Shown: positions 32,721 to 41,996, counted from the first letter of the stretch. The stretch is DNA of 51,586 nucleotides from Bacteroidota bacterium (GCA_039111535.1 JBCCIM010000019.1:1-51586); one strand, 5' to 3'. Program-made: numbers and translations. Notes: generated by a model not told the origin, from the sequence alone.

Positions 32721-33614
32721 ATGTCTGAAAAAATTGGATTTATCGGCCTGGGTATCATGGGCCGCGGAATGGTAAAAAACTTAATGGATGCCGGCTTTGA
32801 TGTCTCGGTCTGGAACCGTACCGCATCGCGGGCCACCCCATTCGCAGACGCCGGCGCCCATGTAGGCGCAACGCCGGCAGCAGTAGCCCAAAGAAGCGAC
32901 ATCATCATCACCTGTGTGAGCGATACGCCCGACGTAGAAGCTGTAATCACTGGATCAGATGGCGTTATTGAAGGGGCAAGCGCAGGCGCGCTGGTCATCG
33001 ACATGAGTACAATTTCTCCCCAGGTAACACGCGATATAGCCGCCAACCTCGAAGCAAAAGGCATTCATATGCTCGATGCCCCCATCAGCGGTGGCAGCGA
33101 AGGAGCAGCCAATGGCACCCTGAGCATTATGATTGGCGGAGACGCTGAACAGGTTGCACGCGCCATGCCCTGTTTTGAAGCAATGGGTAAAACCATCACC
33201 CACGTAGGCCCTTGTGGTGCCGGCCAGGCGGTGAATCTGGTCAACCAAATTCTGGTTGTGGTGACCATGCTGGGCGTAAGTGAAGCCTTGCTTTTCGCTG
33301 AAGCAAGTGGGGTGGATCTCGAAAAAACACTTGCTGCAGTTACCCAGGGCGCTGCAGGCAGTTGGATGTTGAGCAATCGTGGACCGCAGGTCATCGAACG
33401 AGACTGGCGACCCGGCTTCACCATCGACTTGCAGCAAAAAGACTTGCGACTGGTTTTAGAAGCAGCCAACGAAATGGGTGTCCCGATGCTAGGTACCAGC
33501 CTTGTGTACCAGTGTTATCGAACGTTGCAAGCGCAAGGCCTGGGCCTGGAAGGCAACCACGCCCTGGTCAAAGCGCTTGAGCATCTTTCCGGTAAAACAA
33601 TCGGAAACGAATGA
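32721..33614 (+). CDS. 3-hydroxyisobutyrate dehydrogenase-family protein with Lys-to-Asn change
   Basis: About 297 aa from the ATG before SEKIGFIGLGIMGRGM; an upstream in-frame start adds eight residues without support. The N-terminal Rossmann fold has GLGIMG and the NADP-favouring segment WNRTASRA. The substrate-binding strand reads LDAPISGGSEGAANGTLS. The third family signature reads GAGQAVNLVNQ, with N172 where beta-hydroxyacid dehydrogenases have the catalytic lysine (GxGxxxKxxN). This makes ordinary hydroxyacid oxidation doubtful: it may be inactive, may use another base, or may belong to an imine-reductase-like branch, several of which lack this lysine. Otherwise length and motifs are normal. 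The gene is alone on its strand. Confidence 0.88.
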   Translation: MSEKIGFIGLGIMGRGMVKNLMDAGFDVSVWNRTASRATPFADAGAHVGATPAAVAQRSDIIITCVSDTPDVEAVITGSDGVIEGASAGALVIDMSTISPQVTRDIAANLEAKGIHMLDAPISGGSEGAANGTLSIMIGGDAEQVARAMPCFEAMGKTITHVGPCGAGQAVNLVNQILVVVTMLGVSEALLFAEASGVDLEKTLAAVTQGAAGSWMLSNRGPQVIERDWRPGFTIDLQQKDLRLVLEAANEMGVPMLGTSLVYQCYRTLQAQGLGLEGNHALVKALEHLSGKTIGNE

Positions 33615-33750
33615 CTGCCGGCTTAGTTAATGCACCAATTATTTAAATTTGCCTGCTATTACCTTACTTTAAGTGGCAGGTATGTGCACAGCACGTACAG
33701 TTTATGATCCACAACTCTATAAAAATCACGCTACGATAACACAGATTACA

Positions 33751-34245
33751 ATGAAACACATCGCTACAACTTGTCTCCTACTTCTCGCACTGGTCTATGT
33801 CGGCTGTTCTTCTTCCAAAGACGCTGCCCAGGAAGCTGCGCCTAACCCGTATCACGGTGCCTGGGTGATGGACGGAAGTGCCAATGGCGCCTTACAGTTG
33901 ATGTCCTCTGGCGACGCTGTCCTCGAGCAAGGTGATATCCTCGCGGCGATCAACCGTCACCAGAATACAGATCGTGCAAAGTATAGAACGCGGCTGGTGA
34001 AAGAAGCGACGTATAAGCTGGACTCTCCCGAGCAACTGACGCTGAATGTAATGGCTGATTGGACCGGCAAAGGCACTGGCTCAAGGCGTGCAGAAGACAA
34101 AAGCGTTGCAAGTACAATCGTGTTTTCCGTTATCCACATGGGAGATACAATGAAGCTGACGAAAGTCAGCATGACACAGTCTGGTAGTGGTACAGACAAC
34201 ACCAATGCAGACGAAGAATTGGTTCTGACGCTGAACAAAATGTAG
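33751..34245 (+). CDS. small lipoprotein, unknown function
   Basis: About 164 aa from the ATG before KHIATTCLLLLALVYVGC. The hydrophobic signal ends in a lipobox (VYVGC, cysteine near 19), so it should be anchored in a membrane facing the periplasm or surface. The mature domain holds YHGAWVMDG, a strand-rich middle and a C-terminal ELVLTLNK, suggestive of a small beta-barrel or lipocalin-like fold, but no family is recognised. TAAATTTG at 33644-33651 matches the Bacteroidota -7 box (TAnnTTTG), yet lies about 100 nt upstream without a clear -33 partner. Moderately confident gene, function unknown. Confidence 0.7.
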   Translation: MKHIATTCLLLLALVYVGCSSSKDAAQEAAPNPYHGAWVMDGSANGALQLMSSGDAVLEQGDILAAINRHQNTDRAKYRTRLVKEATYKLDSPEQLTLNVMADWTGKGTGSRRAEDKSVASTIVFSVIHMGDTMKLTKVSMTQSGSGTDNTNADEELVLTLNKM

Positions 34246-34299
34246 TTTTACCGCAAATTTTTGCGCGTAATTGGCCGGCTACCCGGCGAAAAAAATATC

Positions 34300-34341
34300 A
34301 AAGGTGGAATTCCAACGGTGTATGCCCGGAATTCCACCTTT
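34300..34341. terminator. perfect 14-bp inverted repeat after the lipoprotein gene
   Basis: AAAGGTGGAATTCC (34300-34313) pairs perfectly with GGAATTCCACCTTT (34328-34341) around a 14-nt loop. On the minus strand it is followed by gatATTTTTTT, the better terminator orientation. On the plus strand it lies 54 nt after the lipoprotein stop with little T content. Confidence 0.6.
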
Positions 34342-34521
34342 GCAGCTTTAGGGCAATACGGCGCCCCTGCTCTATCAAAAAGGCTCAAACTGCTCAAAAA
34401 ACGCGCATCACAACTTTAATCTAGAACTTGCGTTAGAGGATGAGTTTTTTGGCGTGATTTTTTCGCCCCCCAACTCTCTAGTACACTTTCCGGCCCATTT
34501 CTTAGACAAATCCAATCGAGC

Positions 34522-35658
34522 ATGGCAAACACAGCGCACCTCGACATTTTACAACAAGGCGTGCAGATCTGGAACGAGTGGAGAAAAAAGAATAAAGATC
34601 TCCGTATCGACTTGCGGGAAGCACAACTCAATCGGTTTAATCTTTCCAACGCAAACCTGAGTGGTGCACTCATGGCCCGCGCCCAATTGAAAGGGGCCAA
34701 ATTACTGCGCACCAACCTGCGCGGCGCAAAACTAACAGCATGCAATCTGTCGGGTGCTGATCTGACAGGTGCTGACCTTTACCGCGCTACCCTGTTCAAA
34801 TCAGACCTCGCGCGCGCCAGCCTGATGAAAGCCAACCTTACACGGGCCAACCTGGGCAAATCAGACCTTACCCAGGCGGTACTCAGCCGTTCTGATTTCC
34901 GCGGCGCAGACCTCAAAGGCGCGCAGATGATGGGTGCCGTGGTCTATGAAACTGTCTTTGGCGACACTGACCTTTCAGATACACAAGGACTTGAGAATTG
35001 CCAGCACCACGGGCCATCTACCGTTGATCACCGTACGATCAACAAATCCAACAACATCCCGCTCAGTTTCTTGCGGGGTTGTGGCCTGCCAGATGAAATC
35101 ATCGGCCATTACCAGGCGCTGATGGCCAAAGGCCTGCGTACACACACATGCCTCATCAGCTATGCCAAGGAAGACAAAGCATTTGCCCTTCAACTGCACC
35201 ATGACCTGCAAGACCAGGGCATCCGGTGCTGGCTTGTACCAGATGAACTGAAAGGCGGTCAGGATCTCCAATTACGCACCAACCAGGCGCTTGGCCAACA
35301 CGGCAAGCTTGTGCTTATCCTGTCTGACAGCAGTATGGCCAGCGATTGGGTGGCAGCTGAATTGAAAGGGATGCGTGAACTGGAAAAACAGGAGCGCCGG
35401 CGCATGCTGTTCCCGGTAAGCCTCGCCAGTCCACCCATGCTGCAATCATGGACCCTGATGGAGCCGGGCTCATTCATAAACCTGGCCAAAGAACTGCGCC
35501 AGTATCCAATTCCAAATTTTAGCGATATGCACCACGAGCCTTCTTATGAATCGGCACTGGTACAGTTGCTGCGTGACCTCAAAAGTCCATTTCACCACCC
35601 GCGGTCGAATAACCTGGGACCAGACGTGACAGGTGAGCTCGAAAACAAGTTATATTAA
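34522..35658 (+). CDS. pentapeptide-repeat / TIR-domain protein
   Basis: A 378-aa cytoplasmic protein. Residues about 30-150 are pentapeptide repeats of the A(D/N)LxG type (ANLSGALMARAQLKGAKLL, ADLTGADLYRATLFKSDL), predicting a right-handed beta-helix. A linker with LRGCGLPDEIIGHYQALM leads to a TIR domain (about 208-330): THTCLISYAKEDKAFALQLH, LRTNQALGQHGKLVLILSDS, and the WVAAEL helix with W276 and E280, the glutamate typical of NAD-cleaving TIRs. This arrangement (pentapeptide repeats, LxG(C/V)GLPD linker, TIR) is seen in cyanobacteria and other bacteria. TIR enzymes often act in phage defence or signalling by NAD breakdown. No defence partner is adjacent. Confidence 0.87.
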   Translation: MANTAHLDILQQGVQIWNEWRKKNKDLRIDLREAQLNRFNLSNANLSGALMARAQLKGAKLLRTNLRGAKLTACNLSGADLTGADLYRATLFKSDLARASLMKANLTRANLGKSDLTQAVLSRSDFRGADLKGAQMMGAVVYETVFGDTDLSDTQGLENCQHHGPSTVDHRTINKSNNIPLSFLRGCGLPDEIIGHYQALMAKGLRTHTCLISYAKEDKAFALQLHHDLQDQGIRCWLVPDELKGGQDLQLRTNQALGQHGKLVLILSDSSMASDWVAAELKGMRELEKQERRRMLFPVSLASPPMLQSWTLMEPGSFINLAKELRQYPIPNFSDMHHEPSYESALVQLLRDLKSPFHHPRSNNLGPDVTGELENKLY

Positions 35659-35813
35659 TCCTGCGCACCTAAGGGTTTTTTGTCCCTGAATTACCCTGTT
35701 GAAAAAAAATGGAATGCGAAGACCTGATGGTTCGTCATTAGGTCAGCGCCACCTTTTCTTTCAACCACCTGCCGGCTTGACCCCATAGAGCCCGGTGACA
35801 AACACAGTAATTC

Positions 35814-38294
35814 ATGGACACCCCTGGCTTTTCCCAAAGCTGGTGCTGGCTCGCCAGTACCTGTAAGGTAGCGTTTCTGATAGCCTGTTTGGTCGCACCA
35901 TTGTCGATTGTCCACGCACAGGACCTATCTATCTCAGGCTCGGTACGAGACGCAAACTCCAGAGAAACCCTCCCCTACGCAAGCGTAACCGTTCTCAATA
36001 CCGACCGCGGCACAGCAACCAATAACGACGGTTTTTTTGTGTTGCTCGATGTGCCCAGAGATTCGATTACCCTCGCAATCTCGTATCTCGGCTACGTTAC
36101 AGCTGAATTCAAACTCTTCGCACCCGATATCACAGGTGCACTCGATATTTTGCTCCTGCCCTACACGTCTGAGCTGGACGAGGTCATGGTGGTAAGTGAC
36201 AAATACACCATCATGAAAACAGCGGAGAACATCAGTCAAATTACGGTCTCTCCAAAGGAACTGGCTACGCTGCCGAGCCTTGGCGAAGTTGATATCTTTA
36301 GATCTTTACAATTACTTCCCGGCGTTAGTGGCACCAATGAAGGTTCTTCTGGTCTCTATGTACGAGGAGGCACGCCAGACCAAAACCTTGTTTTGCTGGA
36401 CGGCATGACCATCTACCACGTTGATCACTTCTTTGGCTTTTTCAGTGCATTCAACGCAGACGCCATTAAAGACGTACAGTTGTACAAAGGAGGCTACCCT
36501 GCAAAATTTGGTGGCAGGACCTCAAGTGTAGTTGAACTCACGGGCAAATCTGGCGACGTTTCGCAATTCAGAATGGGCGCCGGCCTCAATTTGCTTAGCG
36601 CCAGTTCCGTGATCGAGTTTCCGTTTCTTTCACGCGGATCCGTCCTGCTCTCTGCCAGGCGTTCCTATACAGATGTAGTAAGAAGTGGGGTCTACAACAA
36701 CATTTTTGATCTGTTTGATGACGACAACGACGTTGTGCAAGGGCCGGGCGGCCTCGCCGGCGGTGGCGGAGGGCCTGGTGGTGGCAGATTTGGCAACGCT
36801 GCCACGCAAACGGCACAACCCGATTTCTTTTTCTACGACTTGAATGCAAAGATATCTTACCGGCCAACGAGCAAAGACGTTGTAGCAATCAGCCTGTATA
36901 ATGGCAAAGACGACCTCGACAAATCGCGGGATCAATCCAGAACCATTGGCAACAACGCAAACCTGAATATCCTTGGCGGCACAACAGACCTTACAGATTG
37001 GGGCAATAGTGGCATCAGTGGAAAATGGGCACGACAGTGGTCTCCCCGTTTCTATTCCAATGCCCTCGTCGCTTATTCGGAGTATTTTAGCGATTACTAC
37101 CGCTTCACGGACCAGGAAGTGCTCAATGGCGAAACCAGCGAAGTCATACGATCCATACGAAGAGGCTCTGCGGAAGACAACAACATTTCCGACTTAACCA
37201 TCGGCCTTGACAATGAGTGGCAGGCCGGCAGAAATCACAAAGTGGGATTTGGGGCAAAAATTACGCGCTCAGATGCTTCGTATTTCTTCAGCCGGGATGA
37301 TACAACAACCATTCTGAATCGGGCCCAGTCCGGCCAGCATTCAGCTGTCTATATACAAGATGCGTGGCAGTTGACGCCGGCGCTTGAGTTGTCGCTCGGT
37401 GGCCGTGCGTCGTACTACGACCAAAGTGAAGAGACTTTTCTGGAACCACGCCTCGCAGCAACTTACAACGTAACGGATCGCCTTACATTCAAAGCTGCAT
37501 ATGGTAAATTCCACCAGTTTGTAAACAGGGTTGTAAATGAAAATGTATCAGAAGGGTCGCGCGATTTCTGGTTGCTTGCTGATGGCGAAACCATCGAAGT
37601 CAGCCAATCTGAACACATTGTTGGCGGCTTGAGCTTCGACCAGGGCACGTACCTGTTTGACGTTGAAGCCTATCGAAAAAAACTGGATGGGCTTTCGGAA
37701 TTCTCTCTCCGGTTCCAGCGCAGCAACTTCAGAAGCGAAACGGCTAACGAACTGTTCTTTTCAGGAAGCGGCATTGCAGAGGGCATAGAGTTTCTGGTGC
37801 AAAAGAAGCGGGGCACCTACAATGGCTGGCTGAGCTACACACTGGCCAACGTCGAACATACATTCCCTGAACTCAACGACGGCGTATCGTTCCCGGCACT
37901 GCACGACCAACGCCATGAATTCAAAATGGTCCACAACCTGGAATTGGGCCGCTGGAATCTATCCTCAACGTGGATGTTTGCCTCCGGAAAGCCCTATACG
38001 GCGCCGGAATCTGAATACACGGTAACCTTGCTCGATGGCACCGAACAATCGCAGATCCACATTGGCGAGAAAAACGGTCTCCTCTTGCCGGCATATCATC
38101 GGTTAGATGTTGCCGCCAATTACAACCTCGATTTTGGCCAGGCTAAAGGACGCATTGGGTTGTCCCTGTTCAATCTATACAACAGGCAAAATGTCTGGTA
38201 CCGGGAATTTGATCTAACAGAGGGCGACCTGCTCGTCACAGATGTCAACTATCTCGGTATGACACCCAATCTGCAATTCCGCATCGACTTTTAG
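35814..38294 (+). CDS. TonB-dependent receptor with carboxypeptidase-regulatory-like domain
   Basis: An 826-aa outer-membrane receptor. The signal peptide ends near IVHA|QDL (35). A carboxypeptidase-regulatory-like domain (about 38-120) contains LPYASVTVLNTDRGTATNND and GFFVL. The plug has SGLYVRGGTPDQNLVLLDG and LYKGGYPAKFGGRTSSVVEL. The barrel follows, with a terminal MTPNLQFRIDF. Unlike the receptor at 7645 it lacks an STN domain, so it is a transporter without sigma signalling. A glycine-rich insert (GPGGLAGGGGGPGGGRFG, about 310-330) interrupts the N-terminal part of the barrel. The next gene is its usual partner, a DUF4249 lipoprotein, 29 nt downstream. Substrate unknown. Confidence 0.92.
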   Translation: MDTPGFSQSWCWLASTCKVAFLIACLVAPLSIVHAQDLSISGSVRDANSRETLPYASVTVLNTDRGTATNNDGFFVLLDVPRDSITLAISYLGYVTAEFKLFAPDITGALDILLLPYTSELDEVMVVSDKYTIMKTAENISQITVSPKELATLPSLGEVDIFRSLQLLPGVSGTNEGSSGLYVRGGTPDQNLVLLDGMTIYHVDHFFGFFSAFNADAIKDVQLYKGGYPAKFGGRTSSVVELTGKSGDVSQFRMGAGLNLLSASSVIEFPFLSRGSVLLSARRSYTDVVRSGVYNNIFDLFDDDNDVVQGPGGLAGGGGGPGGGRFGNAATQTAQPDFFFYDLNAKISYRPTSKDVVAISLYNGKDDLDKSRDQSRTIGNNANLNILGGTTDLTDWGNSGISGKWARQWSPRFYSNALVAYSEYFSDYYRFTDQEVLNGETSEVIRSIRRGSAEDNNISDLTIGLDNEWQAGRNHKVGFGAKITRSDASYFFSRDDTTTILNRAQSGQHSAVYIQDAWQLTPALELSLGGRASYYDQSEETFLEPRLAATYNVTDRLTFKAAYGKFHQFVNRVVNENVSEGSRDFWLLADGETIEVSQSEHIVGGLSFDQGTYLFDVEAYRKKLDGLSEFSLRFQRSNFRSETANELFFSGSGIAEGIEFLVQKKRGTYNGWLSYTLANVEHTFPELNDGVSFPALHDQRHEFKMVHNLELGRWNLSSTWMFASGKPYTAPESEYTVTLLDGTEQSQIHIGEKNGLLLPAYHRLDVAANYNLDFGQAKGRIGLSLFNLYNRQNVWYREFDLTEGDLLVTDVNYLGMTPNLQFRIDF

Positions 38295-38323
38295 CCCCAA
38301 CCCCAGTTTTTTTGGTTAAGATC

Positions 38324-39169
38324 ATGAAGAACTTAAGCTACATCCTCTTTGCCGGCATTTTGTTTTTGATGCAGGCGTGTGACACAGCAACCGGCGACCT
38401 CGGTGACGACCTCGCCGTAATCGAAGCCTTCATTTTTGCCGGCGAACCTGTTGAAAATATCCGTGTAACCTCAACGGTTGCGTTCAATGGTACCGACACC
38501 ACGGCGCAACCCATCAATGATGCTGAGCTCCGGCTCATCAAAAACGACGTCAGCTATCCGCTAACACCTAGTGGTACAACGGGCTTCTACCATTATGCCG
38601 GCGACGATTTAACCGTAGCGCCTGGCGATTTTTTCGAACTTGAAATGGATTACCTGGGCCAGCGTGCAACGGCAGAAACGGTTGTTCCTCCTCCTCCAGT
38701 AGCGGTTGTATTGGATTCAACCATAATGGAAGTACCTACTTTTGAGTTTGGTGGCGGCGGACCGCGTGGTGGAGGCGCCCCACCAGACCGGGGGAATCTG
38801 GATAATAGGCTTACGGTAACCTGGGACAACAGCCAGGATCTCCTGCATTACGTGGTCATCAATGGCCTGCAGGAAGAACATGAGTCTATTTTCCCAGAAT
38901 TCCTCGGACAACGCATCGGACGCTTCCGGTTTATTTCAGAACCCAACCGAGACAACTTCTTCGAAATAAACCTGCTTATCCTGGAAGGTATAGGTGCCCA
39001 TGAAGCCCGTGTATACCGGGTCAACCAGGAATATGCAGATCTTTACGAAAGCCGCGTGCAAGATTCGCGGGATCTGAATGAACCGCCAAACAATATTGAT
39101 GGCGCCCTCGGGATATTTAGTGCCTTTAACAGCACAGCTATCCCATTTGAGGTGAAACGCGAAGAATAA
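38324..39169 (+). CDS. DUF4249-family lipoprotein, receptor partner
   Basis: About 281 aa from the ATG before KNLSYILFAGIL; an upstream TTG adds four residues. The signal ends at a lipobox (FLMQAC, about 20). The mature part begins VIEAFIFAGEPVENIRVTST and has PINDAELRLIKND, the typical DUF4249 opening. A proline/glycine-rich segment (GGGGPRGGGAPPDRGN, about 142-158) interrupts the domain. DUF4249 lipoproteins routinely follow a TonB-dependent receptor in Bacteroidota and are presumed surface or periplasmic partners of it. The gene starts 29 nt after the receptor, in the same operon. The exact ligand is unknown. Confidence 0.85.
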   Translation: MKNLSYILFAGILFLMQACDTATGDLGDDLAVIEAFIFAGEPVENIRVTSTVAFNGTDTTAQPINDAELRLIKNDVSYPLTPSGTTGFYHYAGDDLTVAPGDFFELEMDYLGQRATAETVVPPPPVAVVLDSTIMEVPTFEFGGGGPRGGGAPPDRGNLDNRLTVTWDNSQDLLHYVVINGLQEEHESIFPEFLGQRIGRFRFISEPNRDNFFEINLLILEGIGAHEARVYRVNQEYADLYESRVQDSRDLNEPPNNIDGALGIFSAFNSTAIPFEVKREE

Positions 39170-39211
39170 TCCGGCGTTGATGCAAAACCCAGCAACCAAT
39201 CGGACACATTC

Positions 39212-40648
39212 GTGCAGCACCCCCCTATTCTTGTATGGCTTCGGCGCGATTTACGATTACACGATAATCCGGCGTTATTCCATGCGGCTGCAACAGGCCG
39301 ACCCATTGTACCCGTTTTCATCTGGTCTCCAGAAGAAGCGGGTGCCTGGGCACCAGGAGGGGCGCACAAGTGGTGGTTTCATCACAGCTTGCTCAGTTTT
39401 CGGGAAAGCCTCGCTGCATGCGGGGCTTCCCTGGTTATTCGAAGTGGATCAAGCGAACGTGAACTGAATGCCATCCTTGCTACTACCGGAGCTGATGCCG
39501 TCTACTGGAATACCCGATATGAACCTGAAGGCAAAGCCATTGACGCAGCAATATTAGCAACGCTAAAAGCCCGGGGGATTTCTGTCACACCTTTTGCAAG
39601 CCATTTGCTGCATCAGCCCGACCTGATCAAGACCGGCTCAGGTTTGCCCTACAAGGTGTTTACACCTTTCTGGAAGAAAATACACGCAACCATGGAAGTA
39701 CCAGCCCAACTGCCGGCACCGGCGTCCCTGGTTGCGTCCACTTCCCAACCCGATTCAGTCCCGATCGAAGCGCTTGACTTGTTGCCGCAACGCAACTGGG
39801 CAGACGGCTTCCCTTCGCTATGGACGCCTGGCGAACAAGCAGCTCGTGAGCGCTTGACATATTTCTGTGACCACCTGATGGTGGCCTACCCTAAACAACG
39901 CGATATTCCGGAAGATGATGGTACGTCGCAGCTGTCTCCATACTTGCATTTTGGAGAAATAAGCCCACGACAGATTTGGCAAGCGGTCTCTGAAAAAATG
40001 CATGACCCCGCGCTGCAGGAGGCAGGGGTCTGTTATCTCCGAGAAATTGCATGGCGCGAGTTTTCGTACCACCTCATCCACCATTTCCCACAAACGGCAC
40101 AGGAGAACCTGCGGCCGGCGTTTGACCATTTCCCCTGGAATACAAATGCGGATTGGCTGAAGCGCTGGCAAACCGGCACAACGGGTTATCCGATAGTAGA
40201 TGCCGGCATGCGGCAATTGTGGCACACAGGCTGGATGCATAACAGGGTTCGCATCGTTGTCGCATCATTCCTGACCAAACACTTGCGGATGCACTGGCAG
40301 CACGGCGCCCGATGGTTCTGGGATACGCTTGTTGATGGTAACCTGGCCAACAACACGATGGGCTGGCAATGGTCTGCCGGCAGCGGCGCGGATGCACAGC
40401 CGTTCTTCCGCATTTTCAACCCGATTGCGCAGAGTGAGCGGTTTGATGCAAAAGGGACCTATATCAAACGGTGGGTCCCTGAACTCGGAAAGCTGCCGGC
40501 CAAATATGTCCACACGCCGTGGACCCTCCCCCGTCCCATGCAGGAACACCTTGGCTTTTATCCAGGAAAAGCTTATCCACTCCCTGTTGTTGACCACAAA
40601 ACAGCCCGTGAAGCAGCATTAGCGGCTTACCAGACCATTCGTAAATAA
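39212..40648 (+). CDS. phrB: deoxyribodipyrimidine photolyase (class I, FAD)
   Basis: A 478-aa light-dependent DNA repair enzyme that splits cyclobutane pyrimidine dimers. The start is a GTG directly before QHPPILVWLRRDLRLHDNPA, the N-terminal antenna Rossmann domain. The FAD domain shows REIAWREFSYHLIHHFP (about 275), TGYPIVDAGMRQLWHTGWMH (about 327), RVRIVVASFLTKHL (about 346) and WQWSAGSGADAQPFFRIFNP (about 385). Trp residues expected for the electron-transfer chain lie in this region. Length and motifs match class I CPD photolyases, so a cryptochrome or (6-4) photolyase is less likely. It follows the DUF4249 gene by 42 nt. Confidence 0.93.
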   Translation: MQHPPILVWLRRDLRLHDNPALFHAAATGRPIVPVFIWSPEEAGAWAPGGAHKWWFHHSLLSFRESLAACGASLVIRSGSSERELNAILATTGADAVYWNTRYEPEGKAIDAAILATLKARGISVTPFASHLLHQPDLIKTGSGLPYKVFTPFWKKIHATMEVPAQLPAPASLVASTSQPDSVPIEALDLLPQRNWADGFPSLWTPGEQAARERLTYFCDHLMVAYPKQRDIPEDDGTSQLSPYLHFGEISPRQIWQAVSEKMHDPALQEAGVCYLREIAWREFSYHLIHHFPQTAQENLRPAFDHFPWNTNADWLKRWQTGTTGYPIVDAGMRQLWHTGWMHNRVRIVVASFLTKHLRMHWQHGARWFWDTLVDGNLANNTMGWQWSAGSGADAQPFFRIFNPIAQSERFDAKGTYIKRWVPELGKLPAKYVHTPWTLPRPMQEHLGFYPGKAYPLPVVDHKTAREAALAAYQTIRK

Positions 40649-40917
40649 GCTACGTTATCAATTTGAGACGGCAGCACAGCGTATTTTGCCTTCGTGAACC
40701 AGCAGCCGGCTACCGTCTTCCCCTTCTGCATGCCCAAATACCGCGTAGTTAAGTAAACACTGTATTACCATCTGCTACAGCTGTGCGCTAAAATACCTAC
40801 ATAAATGCGGTTTTTTCGAGGGCAAGGCAATATGGAATAGCTTTTGATGTTTACCACCCACAAGTCCCCTCTGCCGCTGGGTGGCATGCTCCAGTCAGCT
40901 CTCCAAGGAACAGCAAT

Positions 40918-41400
40918 GTGACAGGTAAAACAATGGTCGCAAAGAATCTATTTCGCCCGCGTCAGGCAATCAACAGAAATGACATGTTTCAACAAGCCCC
41001 TCCTGTAACACCAGACCCTTACGCACAAAAACAGAAAGAGCACGAAGAGCAACTGGCACACCTTTCACAGCAAAAAGAGCTGCATACGCTTGCGCTGAAA
41101 GAGATGTACCAGTTCATCTGCAAACTGGACAACTCTTTCAGGGAAGAAAACAAAAAGCTTCGTGATCAAATTGCAGTGGAGCAAAGCCGCTCTGCAAAAC
41201 TGATCGAGGTAACCCGTGGACTATGGGATATTATCGAGTTGATGGATGATGGTGAGCCCAAGCCACTGGACCTTGCAGCTGAGCTTACGCGCGAAGTAAA
41301 ACAGCTTGCTGAACTGGAAGTGGAAGTTTCTGATGAGTCAGAAGCAGACAACTTCCCTAACGTCTCCGAAATTGCACCGATGATTGCCGCCGTGGGTTAA
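40918..41400 (+). CDS. coiled-coil protein, unknown function
   Basis: A 160-aa soluble protein. The GTG at 40918 is chosen because AAGGA lies eight bases upstream (40905-40909); an ATG five codons later is possible. The middle (about 35-105) is highly charged and heptad-like, with HEEQLAHLSQQKELHTLALK and FREENKKLRDQIAVEQSRS, predicting a coiled coil. The tail is acidic (AELEVEVSDESEADN). No signal peptide, membrane segment or family signature is seen. Its stop overlaps the stop of the opposite-strand acetyltransferase by 4 nt. A 7-bp inverted repeat (CCACCCA 40854 / TGGGTGG 40878) lies in its leader. Structural or adaptor role is only a guess. Confidence 0.7.
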   Translation: MTGKTMVAKNLFRPRQAINRNDMFQQAPPVTPDPYAQKQKEHEEQLAHLSQQKELHTLALKEMYQFICKLDNSFREENKKLRDQIAVEQSRSAKLIEVTRGLWDIIELMDDGEPKPLDLAAELTREVKQLAELEVEVSDESEADNFPNVSEIAPMIAAVG

Positions 41401-41996
41401 TGTTGTTGCGTTGATTCTTTGACGCCAGTAACATCTGCAGTGGTCTCAACGTCGTCCGTCGCATTCGGATCGCACAACATACCGGTACAGAGGCACATCT
41501 TCCGATCTGTTCGGGTGAGGATGTCAAAGTTAGGGCAACTGCGGCAACCGTTCCAGAATTCTTCGTCGGTTGTCAATTCGGAAAATGTAACAGGTTTATA
41601 TCCCAAATCAGAGTTGATCTTCATGACTGCCAGACTCGTGGTAATCCCGAAGAGTTTGGCATCTGGATATTTCTTGCGCGACAGTTCGAAGGCTGTTTCT
41701 TTGATTTTACGGGCGAGGCCGGCTTTTCTGAAGTCAGGGGACACAATCAAGCCGGAGTTTGCCACATACTTGTTGTGGCTCCAGGTTTCGATGTAGCAGA
41801 ATCCAGCCAAGGCACCACCTGTATGCAGGGCAATGACCGCCTTGCCATCTCGCATTTTCCCTCTAATGTACTCGGGATCGCGCTTGGCAATACCCGTTCC
41901 GCGTTTTTTGGCTGCGTCTTCGATTAATTTACATACAGCTTCAGCATAGGACAGGTGCTCCGTGGTCGCAACCTGAACGGTAAATGCGGCACTCAT
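41397..41996 (-). CDS. GNAT-family N-acetyltransferase with C-terminal cysteine cluster
   Basis: A 199-aa acetyltransferase. Motif A with the acetyl-CoA P-loop reads SPDFRKAGLARKIKE (86-100), following GLIVS. A C-terminal extension carries five cysteines (C151, C154, C168, C170, C175) in a CRSC...CLC...C pattern that could bind zinc or an iron-sulfur cluster. Similar GNAT proteins with this cysteine tail occur beside argininosuccinate synthase in arginine-biosynthesis operons of some Bacteroidota, suggesting a distant N-acetylglutamate-synthase-like role, but no arg genes are visible here. The four-base stop-to-stop overlap with the coiled-coil gene is noted. GNAT assignment is strong, function tentative. 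Confidence 0.84.
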   Translation of the reverse strand: MSAAFTVQVATTEHLSYAEAVCKLIEDAAKKRGTGIAKRDPEYIRGKMRDGKAVIALHTGGALAGFCYIETWSHNKYVANSGLIVSPDFRKAGLARKIKETAFELSRKKYPDAKLFGITTSLAVMKINSDLGYKPVTFSELTTDEEFWNGCRSCPNFDILTRTDRKMCLCTGMLCDPNATDDVETTADVTGVKESTQQH

